Below are positions 23,890-34,335 of a stretch of 64,000 nt of DNA, piece after piece. This DNA comes from Phallus indusiatus (Eukaryota; Basidiomycota; Agaricomycetes; Phallales; Phallaceae): positions 62,001-126,000 of the forward strand of contig JAQFWX010000038.1 of the NCBI GenBank assembly GCA_027605045.1, given 5' to 3'. The position numbers and the translations under genes were made by a program. How positions within the stretch are numbered: position 1 is the first letter of the stretch; each line of letters begins with the position of its first letter. Under the pieces are notes generated by a model. That model saw only the letters and a program-made list of their open reading frames with translations. It had not been told where the DNA came from and made no database searches.

Positions 23890-24208
23890 TGTAACGTTTC
23901 GTTACTTTTTATAGTGTACCGCTTGCGGTACACAGTTTATATCACGCTGTAGTTTCACGCCACAAGTAACAGACCAAAGTGCTGTATTTTCTTTGTGGAG
24001 TAAAACAAGTTGCGCGTGCTGAATCAGCACGCGCGTAGCTACTACTAATGTATAGTTATTACATAATGGCTCGCCGCGCCGCGGCAGCCAGAGGCGTTAA
24101 GCACCTCTGTTATTAGAGTAAGTAATAGTAACTACTGCAGAGGCGAAGCCCTCTGCATATGCCTAAGTGGCATATACTCAATCCACCGCATGCGGTGGAT
24201 CCGTTACA
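23890..24208 (-). repeat. Gypsy-2 3' LTR
   Basis: Begins TGTAACG, ends CGTTACA, and is 319 bp long. It consists largely of consecutive stem-loops, for example GTAACG/CGTTAC, TGTACCGC/GCGGTACA, GCGTGCTGA/TCAGCACGC, GCAGAGG/CCTCTGC, TATGCC/GGCATA and TCCACCGC/GCGGTGGA. Confidence 0.9.
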
Positions 24209-24218
24209 TCCTCCCCTT
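24209..24218 (-). other. Polypurine tract of Gypsy-2
   Basis: AAGGGGAGGA on the minus strand lies directly against the 3' LTR, where plus-strand DNA synthesis is primed in LTR retrotransposons. Gypsy-3 has a similar run at 37022-37033. Confidence 0.7.
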
Positions 24219-24270
24219 GTGACTTGGACTCCAAGTCATAGGATCGCGAAGAGGAAGCATCTGACTGTAA

Positions 24271-26025
24271 TCAGTCAGAGGGATTGCTGTAGTCAATCTC
24301 CATGCTCTCCGAGGCACTCGGATGCGGTGCGTCAAGGTCCTCAGGGGGCCTCAACAATTCCTCGTCCGTCATCTGAATTGGGACGGACGGGGAGTAAACC
24401 TTATTAGGCGGGCCTGCCACAATACTGGCAGGTGATGCCGACGCATGGACGGCGGGGGCGGCCGACTGAGTCGTACGCGCCTTTTTTGTTGGACGATCCA
24501 GTCCACGGCGCACGCGATAGTCATGCGCGATGCGATTAACATCTTCTCCATTGGCGTAACGTTGGAGAAGGGGCGCGATCACCTCAGTGACGCGTCTTGT
24601 CGTCACTCCATTGGCGTGCATGGAGCGAATCACCTCCTCTATGGTAATGGAGGAGGGGGATTTGCACTCGAAGGAACGAGTGTAGCCTTCCATGAGCGTG
24701 GAAGGCAGGTGGGTGGAGGAATTACCCCTACCACCGAGAACTTCTTCCCACACAGTAAGTGCGGGGTCGAGGAGGCACTCAGCCGCCTTCTCGAGGAACT
24801 TGGCACGCACTTCACGAGTACGTGTGACTCGTTTGAGCCATGCGAACACCTCAACATCTTGAGGGTTTAATGATCCATCCGACATTAGTCGGATGTAGGG
24901 AGGACCTGGTTAGGGTCCGCATTCCAAGTATTGATTAAATACTTGATCTCGGGGTGGATTAACTCTCCCGAGATAAACACCACCGATGGACGGTTGGCGG
25001 CAGCCTCCATAGCTTCAAGCTTGGCTGTTTTCCTCGCCAGGCGGCGCTCCTTCATGGATCTGCGCCAACGAGTCCATGCGTATGAAATACGCATGTGAAC
25101 CCCTCTGTCATCGGGGTACGTGAACACCGGGGGGTCGGTCCAAACCCGGGTTCCAATCTCGACGAACAATGGTTCGTCGAGGCTGCAGGTGTTATACCAT
25201 GCAGTAGGATTGGGGTGCCAGGCACCAGAGAATGATCCCCACTAACAGTGGGGTCGAAACCCTTGACGAAGAAGGGCCATGGGTCCCTATTGGAGTCCCA
25301 TCCTGGCTTGGTCCGTGGATACGGACCAGAGGGTTTCCTTGGAGAAACCGGGGCAGCATCGCGAGAGCCCGATGCCTTGGTTGCATCAGCGTAGGTACGC
25401 TGAGGCTTGTGTTTGGTGGACGACGCGATGGAGGCGTCGTCATCATAGTCATTATCATCGACTATGTCTTCCATGTCGTCGTCAGACGACATGTCGTTGA
25501 AGATATCAGGCAAAGGGGCTGCCTGGGATGGTTCAGGCGCTTTATCGGCCTGGTCTCTCGACCGCTTTTTGGAGGTCGATGGGGTAGTCGACGGGCCTGC
25601 CGTCGACGCTGAACATTCAAGTTCAGCAATGCGAGCTTTCAGCTCGCAGATATGACGATTCGCATCGTCGAGGTGGTCTGTCAAGGACTTGACGTCCTTT
25701 TCAGCTTCTTCTAGACGTTCGTCTAGATGATAGTACTCCCTCTTTATGAAGGGAAAGGCCTTGTAGACGGCCTGCTTGACCATATCATGGTCAAGGATGA
25801 TTGCCCCGCTGCCAGCGGGGCCTGCCAGGTGACTGGCAAAGTCGTTGCACGCAGTGCAACTATCATTGTTATGATAGACGGATATGCATCCGTCCATCGC
25901 GTCTAAGGTCCATTCGGACCTTTGCAGGGCCAGTTGAGCCTCTGCTTTTTGAACCTACTAACAGGTTGCGGCGTAGGCGACCGCGAGCGTGATCGTTCGC
26001 GTTGTTTTCCCTTGCTGTCAGGCAT
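24271..26025 (-). pseudogene. Gypsy-2 extra ORF (ORF3) after pol, frameshifted
   Basis: Begins at an ATG 131 nt after the pol stop (MPDSKGKQRERSRSRSP). It shifts frame in an A-run near 25945, then reads LALQRSEW and a Cys/His segment MDGCISVYHNNDSCTACNDF, then KAFPFIKREY and a coiled coil (ELKARIAELE). Next come an acidic Asp-rich linker near 25450 and a frame change near 25200. AWYNTCSLDEPLFVEIGTRVW follows. After another frame change near 24885 comes DGSLNPQDVEVFAWLKR. It aligns segment by segment with the 601-residue ORF3 of Gypsy-3, which shows that all frames once formed one protein. I recognise no known domain and see no envelope-like signal peptide or membrane anchor. Confidence 0.8.
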
Positions 26026-26156
26026 GGGGGTGTGAGGAGAAAAGACCGTGAACGGACTTTTGGGTTATATACTTGGGCGGCCTCATGGAGCGCCCAAGTG
26101 AAAATTACCTCACCGCGTAGCAGTGAAGTGCCAGTGGATCCCTGTGGGTGGGATCT

Positions 26157-29100
26157 TCAAGCAGATCCCCGAGTGGGATCTGGGCGCTTGTTGTTGGTCC
26201 GCGACTCTCCGTGATTGGATAGTCGTGGCAGCTGCCGAGGCTCGTTTACGCCTCGTAATTGCAAGTACTCGTCTAGAGCTTGCAAGTCCTTACAGTTACT
26301 GTAAGGTTCCCAAGTGGTATCCCCAAGGGTCCACTGGACTAGGAACTCGAGATCTTTCTCGCGAGTTCCACTCCAGCGATGAGCTAGGAGTTCCTCGACG
26401 TGCCATTCAGCATCGTCTGGCTGTCCAAAGTCATACGCCGTGAGTGTATCGCGGCGTGGAAATCTCTCATCGTCGTTGGCGATGTGAGGTTTAATCAAAT
26501 CCACGTGAAATACGGGATTTATGCGACGTTGCTTGAGCTCTTCAGAGAGCTCAAGTTTTACTGTGATATTGTCTTTAACGGACAATATTTTGTATGGTCC
26601 CACATAACGCGGGATCAACTTCTTAACTCTCCCCTTGGGGAGGTTGAGATTCCTCGTCGACAGATAGACGAGGTCACCCTCTTTGTACTCCGGTGCATCG
26701 CGCCGTGAGTTGTTCGCGTAGTGAGCCTGTTTAACGCGATTGGCTATGATAGCGTCATGCGCTATCATGAGGTTCCACTTTGCCTATTGAGCAAAGTGTT
26801 GAACACCTTTGAATTTGGTGTTCGTCTCAATTTTCCTTCCCAAACTGGGAAGGTAGCCGTAGTTGAGTTCAAACGGCGCGAAACCAGTGGTTTCGCTGGT
26901 GCTGCTATTAATAGCAAACTCCACCATTGGGATCCTTTCGGCCCAATCTTTTTGATCGTTCTGTATGACGGAACGAAGTATTTGACCAATTGAGCGATTG
27001 GCTCGCTCGGTAGATCCATCCGTTTGCGGATGGAACGCCGTGGACATGAGCAATCGTGTCCCCATTAGGCGTTGCAGTTCCTGCCAAAACTTGGCAGTGA
27101 ATCGTGCATCCCTGTCACTCACGATTGAGTCAGGGACACCGTGGAGTCTTACGACTTCACTGAGGTATAACCAGGCTGTGCCCTTGGCGGTCAGCTTGGT
27201 GGTGGTTGGCATCAGACGAACCATAGAGGTCAGTCTGTCAATCACGACGAATAGGAAGTCGTGGCCGTTTGAAACGGGTAATGGACCGACGAAGTCCATT
27301 CCAATCGATTCCCAAGGTTTATTGGGAATCGGGAGTTGTTTTAACAGACCACTGGGGTGATTATTCTCCCCTTTGTTGGTCTGGCACGTTCCACAGGATC
27401 TGCAGAACGTATCGATGTCTTCAATCATCGATTTCCACCAGTACGCTTGTCTAACGTACTGAGACGTTTTGTAACGTCCAAAGTGCCCAACAATTTGGTG
27501 GGCCTCACTGATTATAATCTCAGTGATCCTCCTCCCCTTGTAAAATGCGTTATGGGGGACGCATAATACATCGCGGAGGAACTGATTCTTGGTAAAGATC
27601 AGTTGATTTTTAATTCCAAACGCCTTGTGAGCGTTTGGGTTGGCAAGAACCAGCTTAAATACTGGGTCCTTGTGATAACCTTGCTGTATCAGCGAGGTAA
27701 ATTCAGCAAAGCCCTCAATTTTGGCTTTAAGAAGCTTGCTGTCTTGCTCTGCACTTAGAGCAAGTATATCCTCATCGGATTGCGCTTCTGTAATATCAGA
27801 AGGTGTAGTATTTGAGGGACCTTCAACTCGAGGTTCCTCTCGTACTCGTGAACGTGTAATAACGTTCACTCTCACTTCATCCCTTCTTTCGATGGGAAGA
27901 TGATCCCCTTCGGGATCAAGTCTAACGTCAGCGTTGACGTATACCTCCGGAGGGTGAACCTCATCCGGAGTGTCCTCTTCGTAATAACGAGAGAGGCCAT
28001 CGGCGACATTGTTAGTGACGCCCTTGACATGAATCGTCTCGTAATCAAAACGAGACAGGTATTCATACCACCGTGCTTGGCGCGGTGACATGCGAGGCTG
28101 GGTCTTGAAGTGGACCATGGCCTCGTTGTCCGTTACTAGGGTGAATCTACGCCCTAGTAGTTTGTCTTCCCACTTAAGGAAGGCTTCAAGTACCGCGATG
28201 AGCTCATGCTCATGGGTGCGGTAGTTGTACTGAGCAGGGGTGAACTTCTTCGAGAGAAACCCTGCTGGCCTACATGTTTGCCATGTAGGCCCTTGCCCAT
28301 AATAGGCACCGACGCCACATTTAGAGCCGTCGGTTACGACCCAAATTGGATCTGGGTCGTCCACGTTAATAGGCTTCAAGATAGGAGCCTTTCGCGTGAG
28401 TGCTTTGATTGAATCAAAGCACTTGTTCAACAACGGCGTCCATACGAACGGTCTGTTGTTGTACGTACACCCTGATAGTGGTGTAGTGTATGCGGCTACC
28501 CCTGGTAGGTATGCCGCAACGTATTGTACGAGGCCCAGAAATTTCTGGACATCGTTATACGTGCGTGGAGTTCTCCACTCACGTATTTTATCCATCTTCT
28601 CTTGATCGGGATGGATGCCATCATCGTCAATGATGTGGCCTAAGCACTCCAGTCGCTTAGAGTATAAGTCAACTTTACGACTACTCAGGTAAAGTTGTGC
28701 CTCTCGCAAACGCGAGAAGGCGTTCTCTAGATGCTGCTGATGCAGATCTATTGTGTTTGAATAGACGAACACGTCGTCTATGTATGCATCCGTCGAACGA
28801 CCGATGCAGTCCCTAAAGATATGGGTCATCAGACGTTGAAACGTCGATGGGGCATTGCAGTCTCCTTGCTGCATGACATGGCTCTTGAAAGTGCCATAGA
28901 TGGTGGCAAAGGTCGTCTTGTGGACGTCCTCTGGGACTATGCGTACCTGCTCGTACGCCTCAGTCAGATCAATCTTTGATCTGTATTTGTGTCTCGCCAC
29001 GTTCTGGCGGATGGTTTCCTGGTCAGGGAAGGGCGTTACGTCCTTCTCTGTGTTTTCGTTCTGCAGGCGCAGATCGAACACGGTCCGTAGTGCTAAGACC

Positions 29101-30238
29101 ACGGCTCGTTTCTGCAGGCAAAGCATAGGGATTGCCTGTGTAGCTACAGTTGGTTCCCACCAACCTGCAGCTACGTATCGCTGAATCTTTTCAGCGAGTA
29201 GCGCTTGAGCGCATCCGGGCACCTGGGAAGGTGGTACCGGATCTTCTTATTGGGTTCAATAAGAGGAATCTGATGATTCACTTCCCGAAACGGGGGAAGT
29301 CGGGAAGGGACAGGACCGAAAAGGTCACTGTACTTGTTCTTCCAGTACTCGATGAGTGCTGGGATATTCTCTTCCGTCATCTCAGGGACGGAGGAGCTGG
29401 AATGTTGGGTGCTGGCTAGCACCATCGCTCCTGTTTCAGGAGCGTGTCCAATCACATGGTGATTGGTGTCAATCACCTCGCCGTCGCGGGTGATTGTACC
29501 TCTGCTGAAATCCAGGCAGATGTTGTAGCGTCTCAGGAATGGGACGCCAATGATCACATCATAGTGATCGATGTTGACGATGTCAAAGTACTCTTGGACA
29601 TCGATACCTCCGAATTGGATTCGGGTGTACGTTCCATACTGGATGGAAGACTTGCTGCCCTTAACGGCCAGCTGCAGCACGACAGGTTTGTCGAGCTTGA
29701 AGGTTCTTGCCCCGGTGGCAAGAGAGAAATGAGGGGACATGATCATCCCCTGGCATCCACTGTCGACTAGGCAGTGAGCCAATTGGCCATTAACTGGCCA
29801 GAAACCCTCAATGGGTCTCGATGCGTTTCTGTCTCGTGTTGGGGCATGAGAGCTCACTCTAGCCATATGGTCATAGAGTGGTTCCTTGCTCGTAGCGAGC
29901 GAGGACTCATTGTCATCCAATGGCGATGACTTGTGGACCGCGAAGTGCAGTCTGCGCTCCTCATACTCGTCACCAATTGTGAGGAGCATGTATACACTGG
30001 GACCATTGTCATCATCGTCCCATTGGTATTGGATGCCCTCGTCGTCCTCGACGGGGTCGTTGGTGGGCTCGTCTTGGGCCACCTCTTCCTCCACAGCTTG
30101 TTCAACTGTGGGGTCTTCCACGTTCTCCTGCGGGGCATCGTTCGATGTCTCGCCAGAGGTCTCTTCAACCTCTTCGATACGACCCACATTGGCTCGTACC
30201 TGTCTCAGTCTGGGGCACGCATTTCTGTAATGTCCCAC
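26157..30238 (-). pseudogene. Gypsy-2 pol polyprotein
   Basis: From the N-terminus: the zinc knuckle CFNCGQVGHYRNAC just upstream, an acidic linker, a retropepsin-like protease with AHCLVDSGCQGM and IIGVPFLRRYNI, reverse transcriptase (KIDLTEAYEQVRIV and YIDDVFVYS), RNase H (WVVTDGSKCGVGAYYG), integrase zinc finger (HFGRYKTSQYVRQAYWW, CRSCGTC), integrase core (MDFVGPLP, SDRDARFTAKFW, TDGSTERAN) and a chromodomain (WHVEELLAHRW, EFLVQWTLGDTTWEP). There is a 1-nt shift near 29210 between protease and reverse transcriptase. A single in-frame TAG at 26784-26786 lies between integrase and chromodomain. The protease has DSG in place of the usual DTG. Confidence 0.88.
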
Positions 30239-32834
30239 CTGCCCACAGTTGAAACACGTGGGAGGGGTAGTGCTAGTGCGATTGTTCGTACTAGTTGGGG
30301 CAGTCCTAGCGAGCTGCGAGTTATGATTTCTCGAGCTTGATGAGCTCGAGGGCGATTCCCCAATGGGGAATTGCCATTAGTTCGCGTCTCATGGGGACGC
30401 GCAGAGGGACCGTGGTTCCTCTGGTTCAAGCGCATATTGTTTGAATGCGCTTGTCTGGCCAAGTTGGTGTGGCTGCTGCTGCTGCCACTACCACTACTGC
30501 CACTACTACCCGTTGGACGGGTAGTGCTTCCTTGGGAGGCCGTTATCGACCTCCGCTTCTTGAACGCCTCCTCTACTTGGATGGCGAGTGCAAGTAGTTC
30601 CTTAGCAGACATCTGCTCAGGACTACCGCCTCTGAATGCTACTTCAGCGGCGAGGCTGTGGTTCAGCCCATCAAGGAACCTCCTCCTGAATGTATAATCA
30701 TCAGGAGGGTGCGCTAGTCTGTTGGCTAGCGTGAGTAACGCACTCATGTATTCGTGTACAGAGTGCGATCCTTGCCGTTCGCGTTCGAACTGGATCGCCA
30801 CCTCACTTCTCGAGTGGGGTGGGAGGAATCGTTCGTGTAGTCTCCGTAAAGCGGGGACTAGGGTCCACTCATGCATGGGACGAGTACCTCGTTCCACGTT
30901 CTGGGTGAACCACTCTTGTGCCAACCCTTCTAGGCGCATGCCTAGAAAGGAGAGTTGCTCTGCTTGGCTGACTTCTCCAAGCAGGTGGTTTACGCGTAGC
31001 CAGCGTAACAGACCCGACACAAAGTTGTCGAAGTCCTCGGCTCTGGACGAGCCGCTATATGTGGGCGGGAGCCCTATCTTCGCTCCTGCTTTCGCAAGGG
31101 GCGAGTTGCCTGGCATCATATCCCTGTTTGCAATCAGGGCTTCTTGAACCATGGCTATGACGCCCTCAAGTACTGGGGCGTCGTCGTTGAAAGGGTCAAA
31201 TCTTTCAACACGTTCCTCATTGAACGGTGTGGCGCGGAGATCCTCGCCATACTGTGGTCGACGAGCGTATCCATCATATGGATCGATATGTGGTGCTTCT
31301 GCTGGGTTAGCAGATGCTTGCCTCTGCCCATTGGGCTCGGCACTTTGCCTTGGCAGTTGTCTGCCAGGGGGTGATGCTCTGTCGTCTGGACGACTTGAGC
31401 TTGTGGCTGGGTCTGGCGATGGGATCCTATCGCCAGTGATGGCATTATAGCCACCTTCAAGCACACGAGCATGGCGGACCGCGTTCATACGCGCGTCCCT
31501 CGCGATGCGGATCCTATTTTGGATTAAGGCTGTCCACGGGTATTGCAAACAGGTACCTGCGCGAGTGTTTAGCCAATCAGAACACAGGATTTTGCCCTTG
31601 ACCCTTAAATCCTGCATTCTGATTGGCTAAACGCTCGCGCAGGTACCTGTTTGCAATACCCGTGGACAGCCTTATTTTGGATGATCCGCATTTGCTGCTC
31701 GTTGGGAGTGTCAGTCTCGAGAGAGCCTGCTACAGCTTCCTCGAGCGCATTAGTGGCCGTCTCCACAGCCCGTGCATGCGTACGGATTGCTCTGTCGGAG
31801 AGTAGCCTTGCTATCCTCTGGTATTCGAGGGCAGCTTGGGCGACCACTTCAGCATCCTCTCGTGGGGGTGTTCCATTTCGCGACTGGTTCACCAGTCGCG
31901 TGGCTATCTCGGTATCGATATAGTCACCAACCGCGTCAGACTCGTGAGGCGGTTGTCTTGTGAAACGGTGCATTCGTCTCACTGTTTCTCTGCCAGCCTC
32001 TATTTCGGGGCCGGGGTTTCTAGGAGCTGTATATGCCGTAGCTCCTTGAGTAGGAGGTCTATCAGGACGCGTACTCGGTCCTGGGGTAACGTTCTGAGAA
32101 CGTTGTCTGGTGCCTGTTGGTGCAGGCTCAGGGGATTGGGAATTACCAGCTGTCGCTGGTGACGGACTGGCATATGTCGGTCCCGTCGGTGTAACAAACC
32201 TAGCTTGTGGGGCTGGGTTTGTGAATTGATATGCAAGGCGACTCGTCGGCCCTGCTGGTCTAGGACGAGTAGATCCAGTACCTGATGCAGGCGGATCTAC
32301 CGCTCTGCTTTTTCCTTTGTCAGAGCGTGCTCGTGCAGGCTCTGCTTCAGGAGACAAGTCTGTTGTCCTGACTTGGTCCCTGTCAGTGCCTGTAGTAACA
32401 GGCTCTGGCTCAGGGTTTTCAACTCCTGCGTTGACATTCTCGATTAATCGAGCTAGTCTCTGCAGTTCTGACGGGGACATATTCCCGTTCCTCACGCCAT
32501 CGAGTAACGATGCGTGAACAGCGTTCATTGTCTCGTCCCTTCGGATGGACCTGTCGCTCCTGACGCTAAGTCTGGAGCGACCAGATGCTACGGACTTTAC
32601 GTCCTCATCTTCTTCATCAGCGAGTTGGGGCTGATGTTCCATCGTCTGCGACGCAGGACGAGTGGGATTTTGGGTTGATGCATCCACTCTCTCCCATGTG
32701 GATGACTCTCCTTCGAGGGTTCCTTCCCTAGACGGGTCGGGATTTTCGGTTTGCACTGGCCCGGGTGGGTCAGGCTGATTGGAATCAGGTGTACCACGAT
32801 CTGGTGCACTCTGACTCCTGGTAGTAGGAGCCAT
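30205..32834 (-). pseudogene. Gypsy-2 gag, interrupted by a 149-bp foldback element
   Basis: The ATG at 32834 opens a Pro/Ser/Thr-rich N-terminal region (~400 residues). The capsid-like part follows at about 31510-30205, with LPPTYSGSSRAEDFDNFVSGLLRWLR, QAEQLSFLGMRLEGLAQEWF and VALQFERERQGS-type helices typical of Ty3/Gypsy gag. The frame is broken at 31525-31673 by a small transposon; without it the reading is MRIIQN/RIRIARDARMN. The zinc knuckle lies one frame away, so a frameshift, natural or mutational, sits near 30350. Confidence 0.82.
31525..31673. mobile_element. 149-bp foldback MITE in Gypsy-2 gag
   Basis: Two arms of about 68 bp (starting AAGGCTGTCCACGGG) are nearly perfect inverted copies around a short centre. 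The flank ATTTTGGAT is duplicated (31516-31524 and 31674-31682). A 9-bp duplication is typical of Mutator-like elements, so this is probably a non-autonomous member of that group. Confidence 0.8.
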
Positions 32835-32919
32835 TGAATCCTCCTGTAATAGGAAGGGTTAATTTCGCTTGCTTAATACAGCGGCGGGTTGTTTTTAACG
32901 CCTTTGGTGTTAAAAAAGA

Positions 32920-33240
32920 TGTAACGTTTCGTTACTTTTTATAGTGTACCGCTTGCGGTACACAGTTTATATCACGCTGTAGTTTCACGCCACAAGTAAC
33001 AGACCAAAGTGCTGTATTTTCTTTGTGGAGTAAAACAAGTTGCGCGTGCTGAATCAGCACGCGTGTAGCTACTACTAATGTATAGTTATTACATAATGGC
33101 TCGCCGCGCCGCGGCGAGCCAGAGGCGTTAAGTGCCTCTGTTATTAGAGTAAGTAATAGTAACTACTGCAGAGGGCGAAGCCCTCTGCATATGCCTAAGT
33201 GGCATATACTCAATCCACCGCATGCGGTGGATCCGTTACA
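32920..33240 (-). repeat. Gypsy-2 5' LTR
   Basis: 321 bp, almost identical to 23890-24208. It differs by eye in a longer GCGGCGAGCC stem and a few single bases. It is followed on the minus strand by TCTTTTTTAACACC, where the primer-binding site should be; I cannot match that to a tRNA. Confidence 0.88.
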
Positions 33241-33276
33241 AGATTAGCCCTTATGATCCTAGCACGTACCCTGACA

Positions 33277-34196
33277 GCCGCACACGATGCCATAATTGCG
33301 AGTCGCGTGAAACAAACCATGCACGCGAACACCCACAGACGAGATGCGCCTGTTTACAAAGAGGGTGACCTCGTGTATCTGTTAGGGCGACTCAGGGCAC
33401 ACACCTAGAGGAGGGAAAACCTAAGATCTATTGGGGGACAACGACTAACTACTCACCTAGAGGAGGGAAAACCTAAGAGAACAAGCTTAGGTATCCCCCT
33501 CTAGGGAAATCGCATATAAGTACAGGATATGAGGCGCCCGACTGATCCCCATGGGATCCGAGGAGATACAGACAGAAATCGAAAGAAATCGAAAAGATCG
33601 AGAGATCGAGAAAACGATGAAAATAGTGGAAATGACAAATACGGGAAATGATGGGAATCGAAGTGCGAAATGAAATCGAAAGAAATCGAAGAAATCGAAT
33701 AATAGGGCAAGGCGCTAGCGTACCGTAACAGTATCTTTCTATGAAGAACATATCTCTACCAAAGGGTAGATCCAGTAAGTTGGTACCGCGTTACGTCGGC
33801 CCTTACAAAGTATTGTCAGTCAAAGACAATATTAACGTCAAACTCGACTTGCCTGACGAGTTGAAGAAGCGTAGGATAAGTCCAGTATTCCACGTGGACT
33901 TAGTGAAACCACATATCGCCAATGATGACGATAGATTTCCACGTCGTGAGTCATTAACGGCGTACGACTTTGGACAACCGGACAATGCCGAATGGCATGT
34001 AGATGAACTATTAGCCCATCGCTGGACTGGGTCTAAAGACACGGACATTGAGTTCCTAGTGCAATGGACGCTAGGCGATACGACCTGGGAGCCGTATGAA
34101 CACTGCAAAGACTTGCAGGCATTGGATGAGTATCTCCAATTACGCGGGGTTACCCAATTAGGGAAATTGCCGCGTCTCCGCACGACGCGTAAATGA
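33277..34196 (+). pseudogene. Gypsy-3 integrase C-terminus and chromodomain, split by an LTR
   Basis: Reads AAHDAIIASRVKQTMHAN, then the GPY/F-type module (KEGDLVYL / SMKNISLPKGRSSK / LVPRYVGPYKVL), then a chromodomain (WHVDELLAHRW, EFLVQWTLGDTTWEPYEH), ending at a TGA. The frame is broken at codon VYL/S by a 351-bp solo LTR (33380-33730). Removing it and one GTATC restores the frame. The missing 5' part makes it a fragment. Confidence 0.88.
33380..33730. repeat. Solo LTR, family B, copy 1
   Basis: TGTTAGGGCGACTC...CCGTAACA, 351 bp, flanked by GTATC (33375-33379 and 33731-33735). The same family occurs at 39226-39577. Its left part has two copies of CCTAGAGGAGGGAAAACCTA, a plan shared with the Gypsy-1 LTR. 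Confidence 0.9.
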
Positions 34197-34335
34197 GGAT
34201 CTGCAAGCAGATCTGCCCCGTGCCCCCGGTGGCACTGCAGCCACGAGAAAATCCTACTCGGGCGCTACTCTGATACAAGAGTAAATAAATACTCTCCCTT
34301 ACAACCCCGTCTCAGCCACCTGAGCACCGTCAACG

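Larger units (their letters stand above)
23890..33240 (-). mobile_element. Gypsy-2: full-length, stem-loop-rich Ty3/Gypsy chromovirus with extra ORF
   Basis: A complete 9.35-kb element with LTRs at 23890-24208 and 32920-33240 and the target duplication AGATT at 23885-23889 and 33241-33245. On the minus strand the order is gag (from 32834), zinc knuckle, protease, reverse transcriptase, RNase H, integrase, chromodomain (to 26157), then an additional ORF (26025-24271), the polypurine tract (24209-24218) and the 3' LTR. The reading frames carry several 1-nt shifts and one TAG. The two LTRs are nearly identical by eye, so the insertion is fairly young. The whole sequence is dense in short stem-loops (see findings). 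Confidence 0.9.
23620..33276. repeat. LTR family D, split by Gypsy-2, without target duplication
   Basis: The parts 23620-23889 and 33246-33276 join to a ~300-bp LTR that begins TGTCAGGGGATGCAG and ends GTACCCTGACA. The flanks differ (GGGTT on the left, GCCGC on the right). The left neighbour is Gypsy-1 pol on the minus strand; the right neighbour is Gypsy-3 pol on the plus strand. This is expected if LTR-to-LTR recombination between two copies deleted what lay between, removing Gypsy-1 gag and the 5' part of Gypsy-3. Confidence 0.65.

Noticed and set aside
24445..25612. Plus-strand frames of 126-141 residues opposite Gypsy-2 ORF3
   Set aside because: They are antisense shadows of the minus-strand ORF3. 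The stem-loop-rich sequence keeps both strands open by chance.
24271..26025. ORF3 as an envelope gene of an errantivirus-like element
   Set aside because: There is no signal peptide, fusion peptide or membrane anchor; the composition is that of a nuclear or cytosolic protein with a coiled coil.
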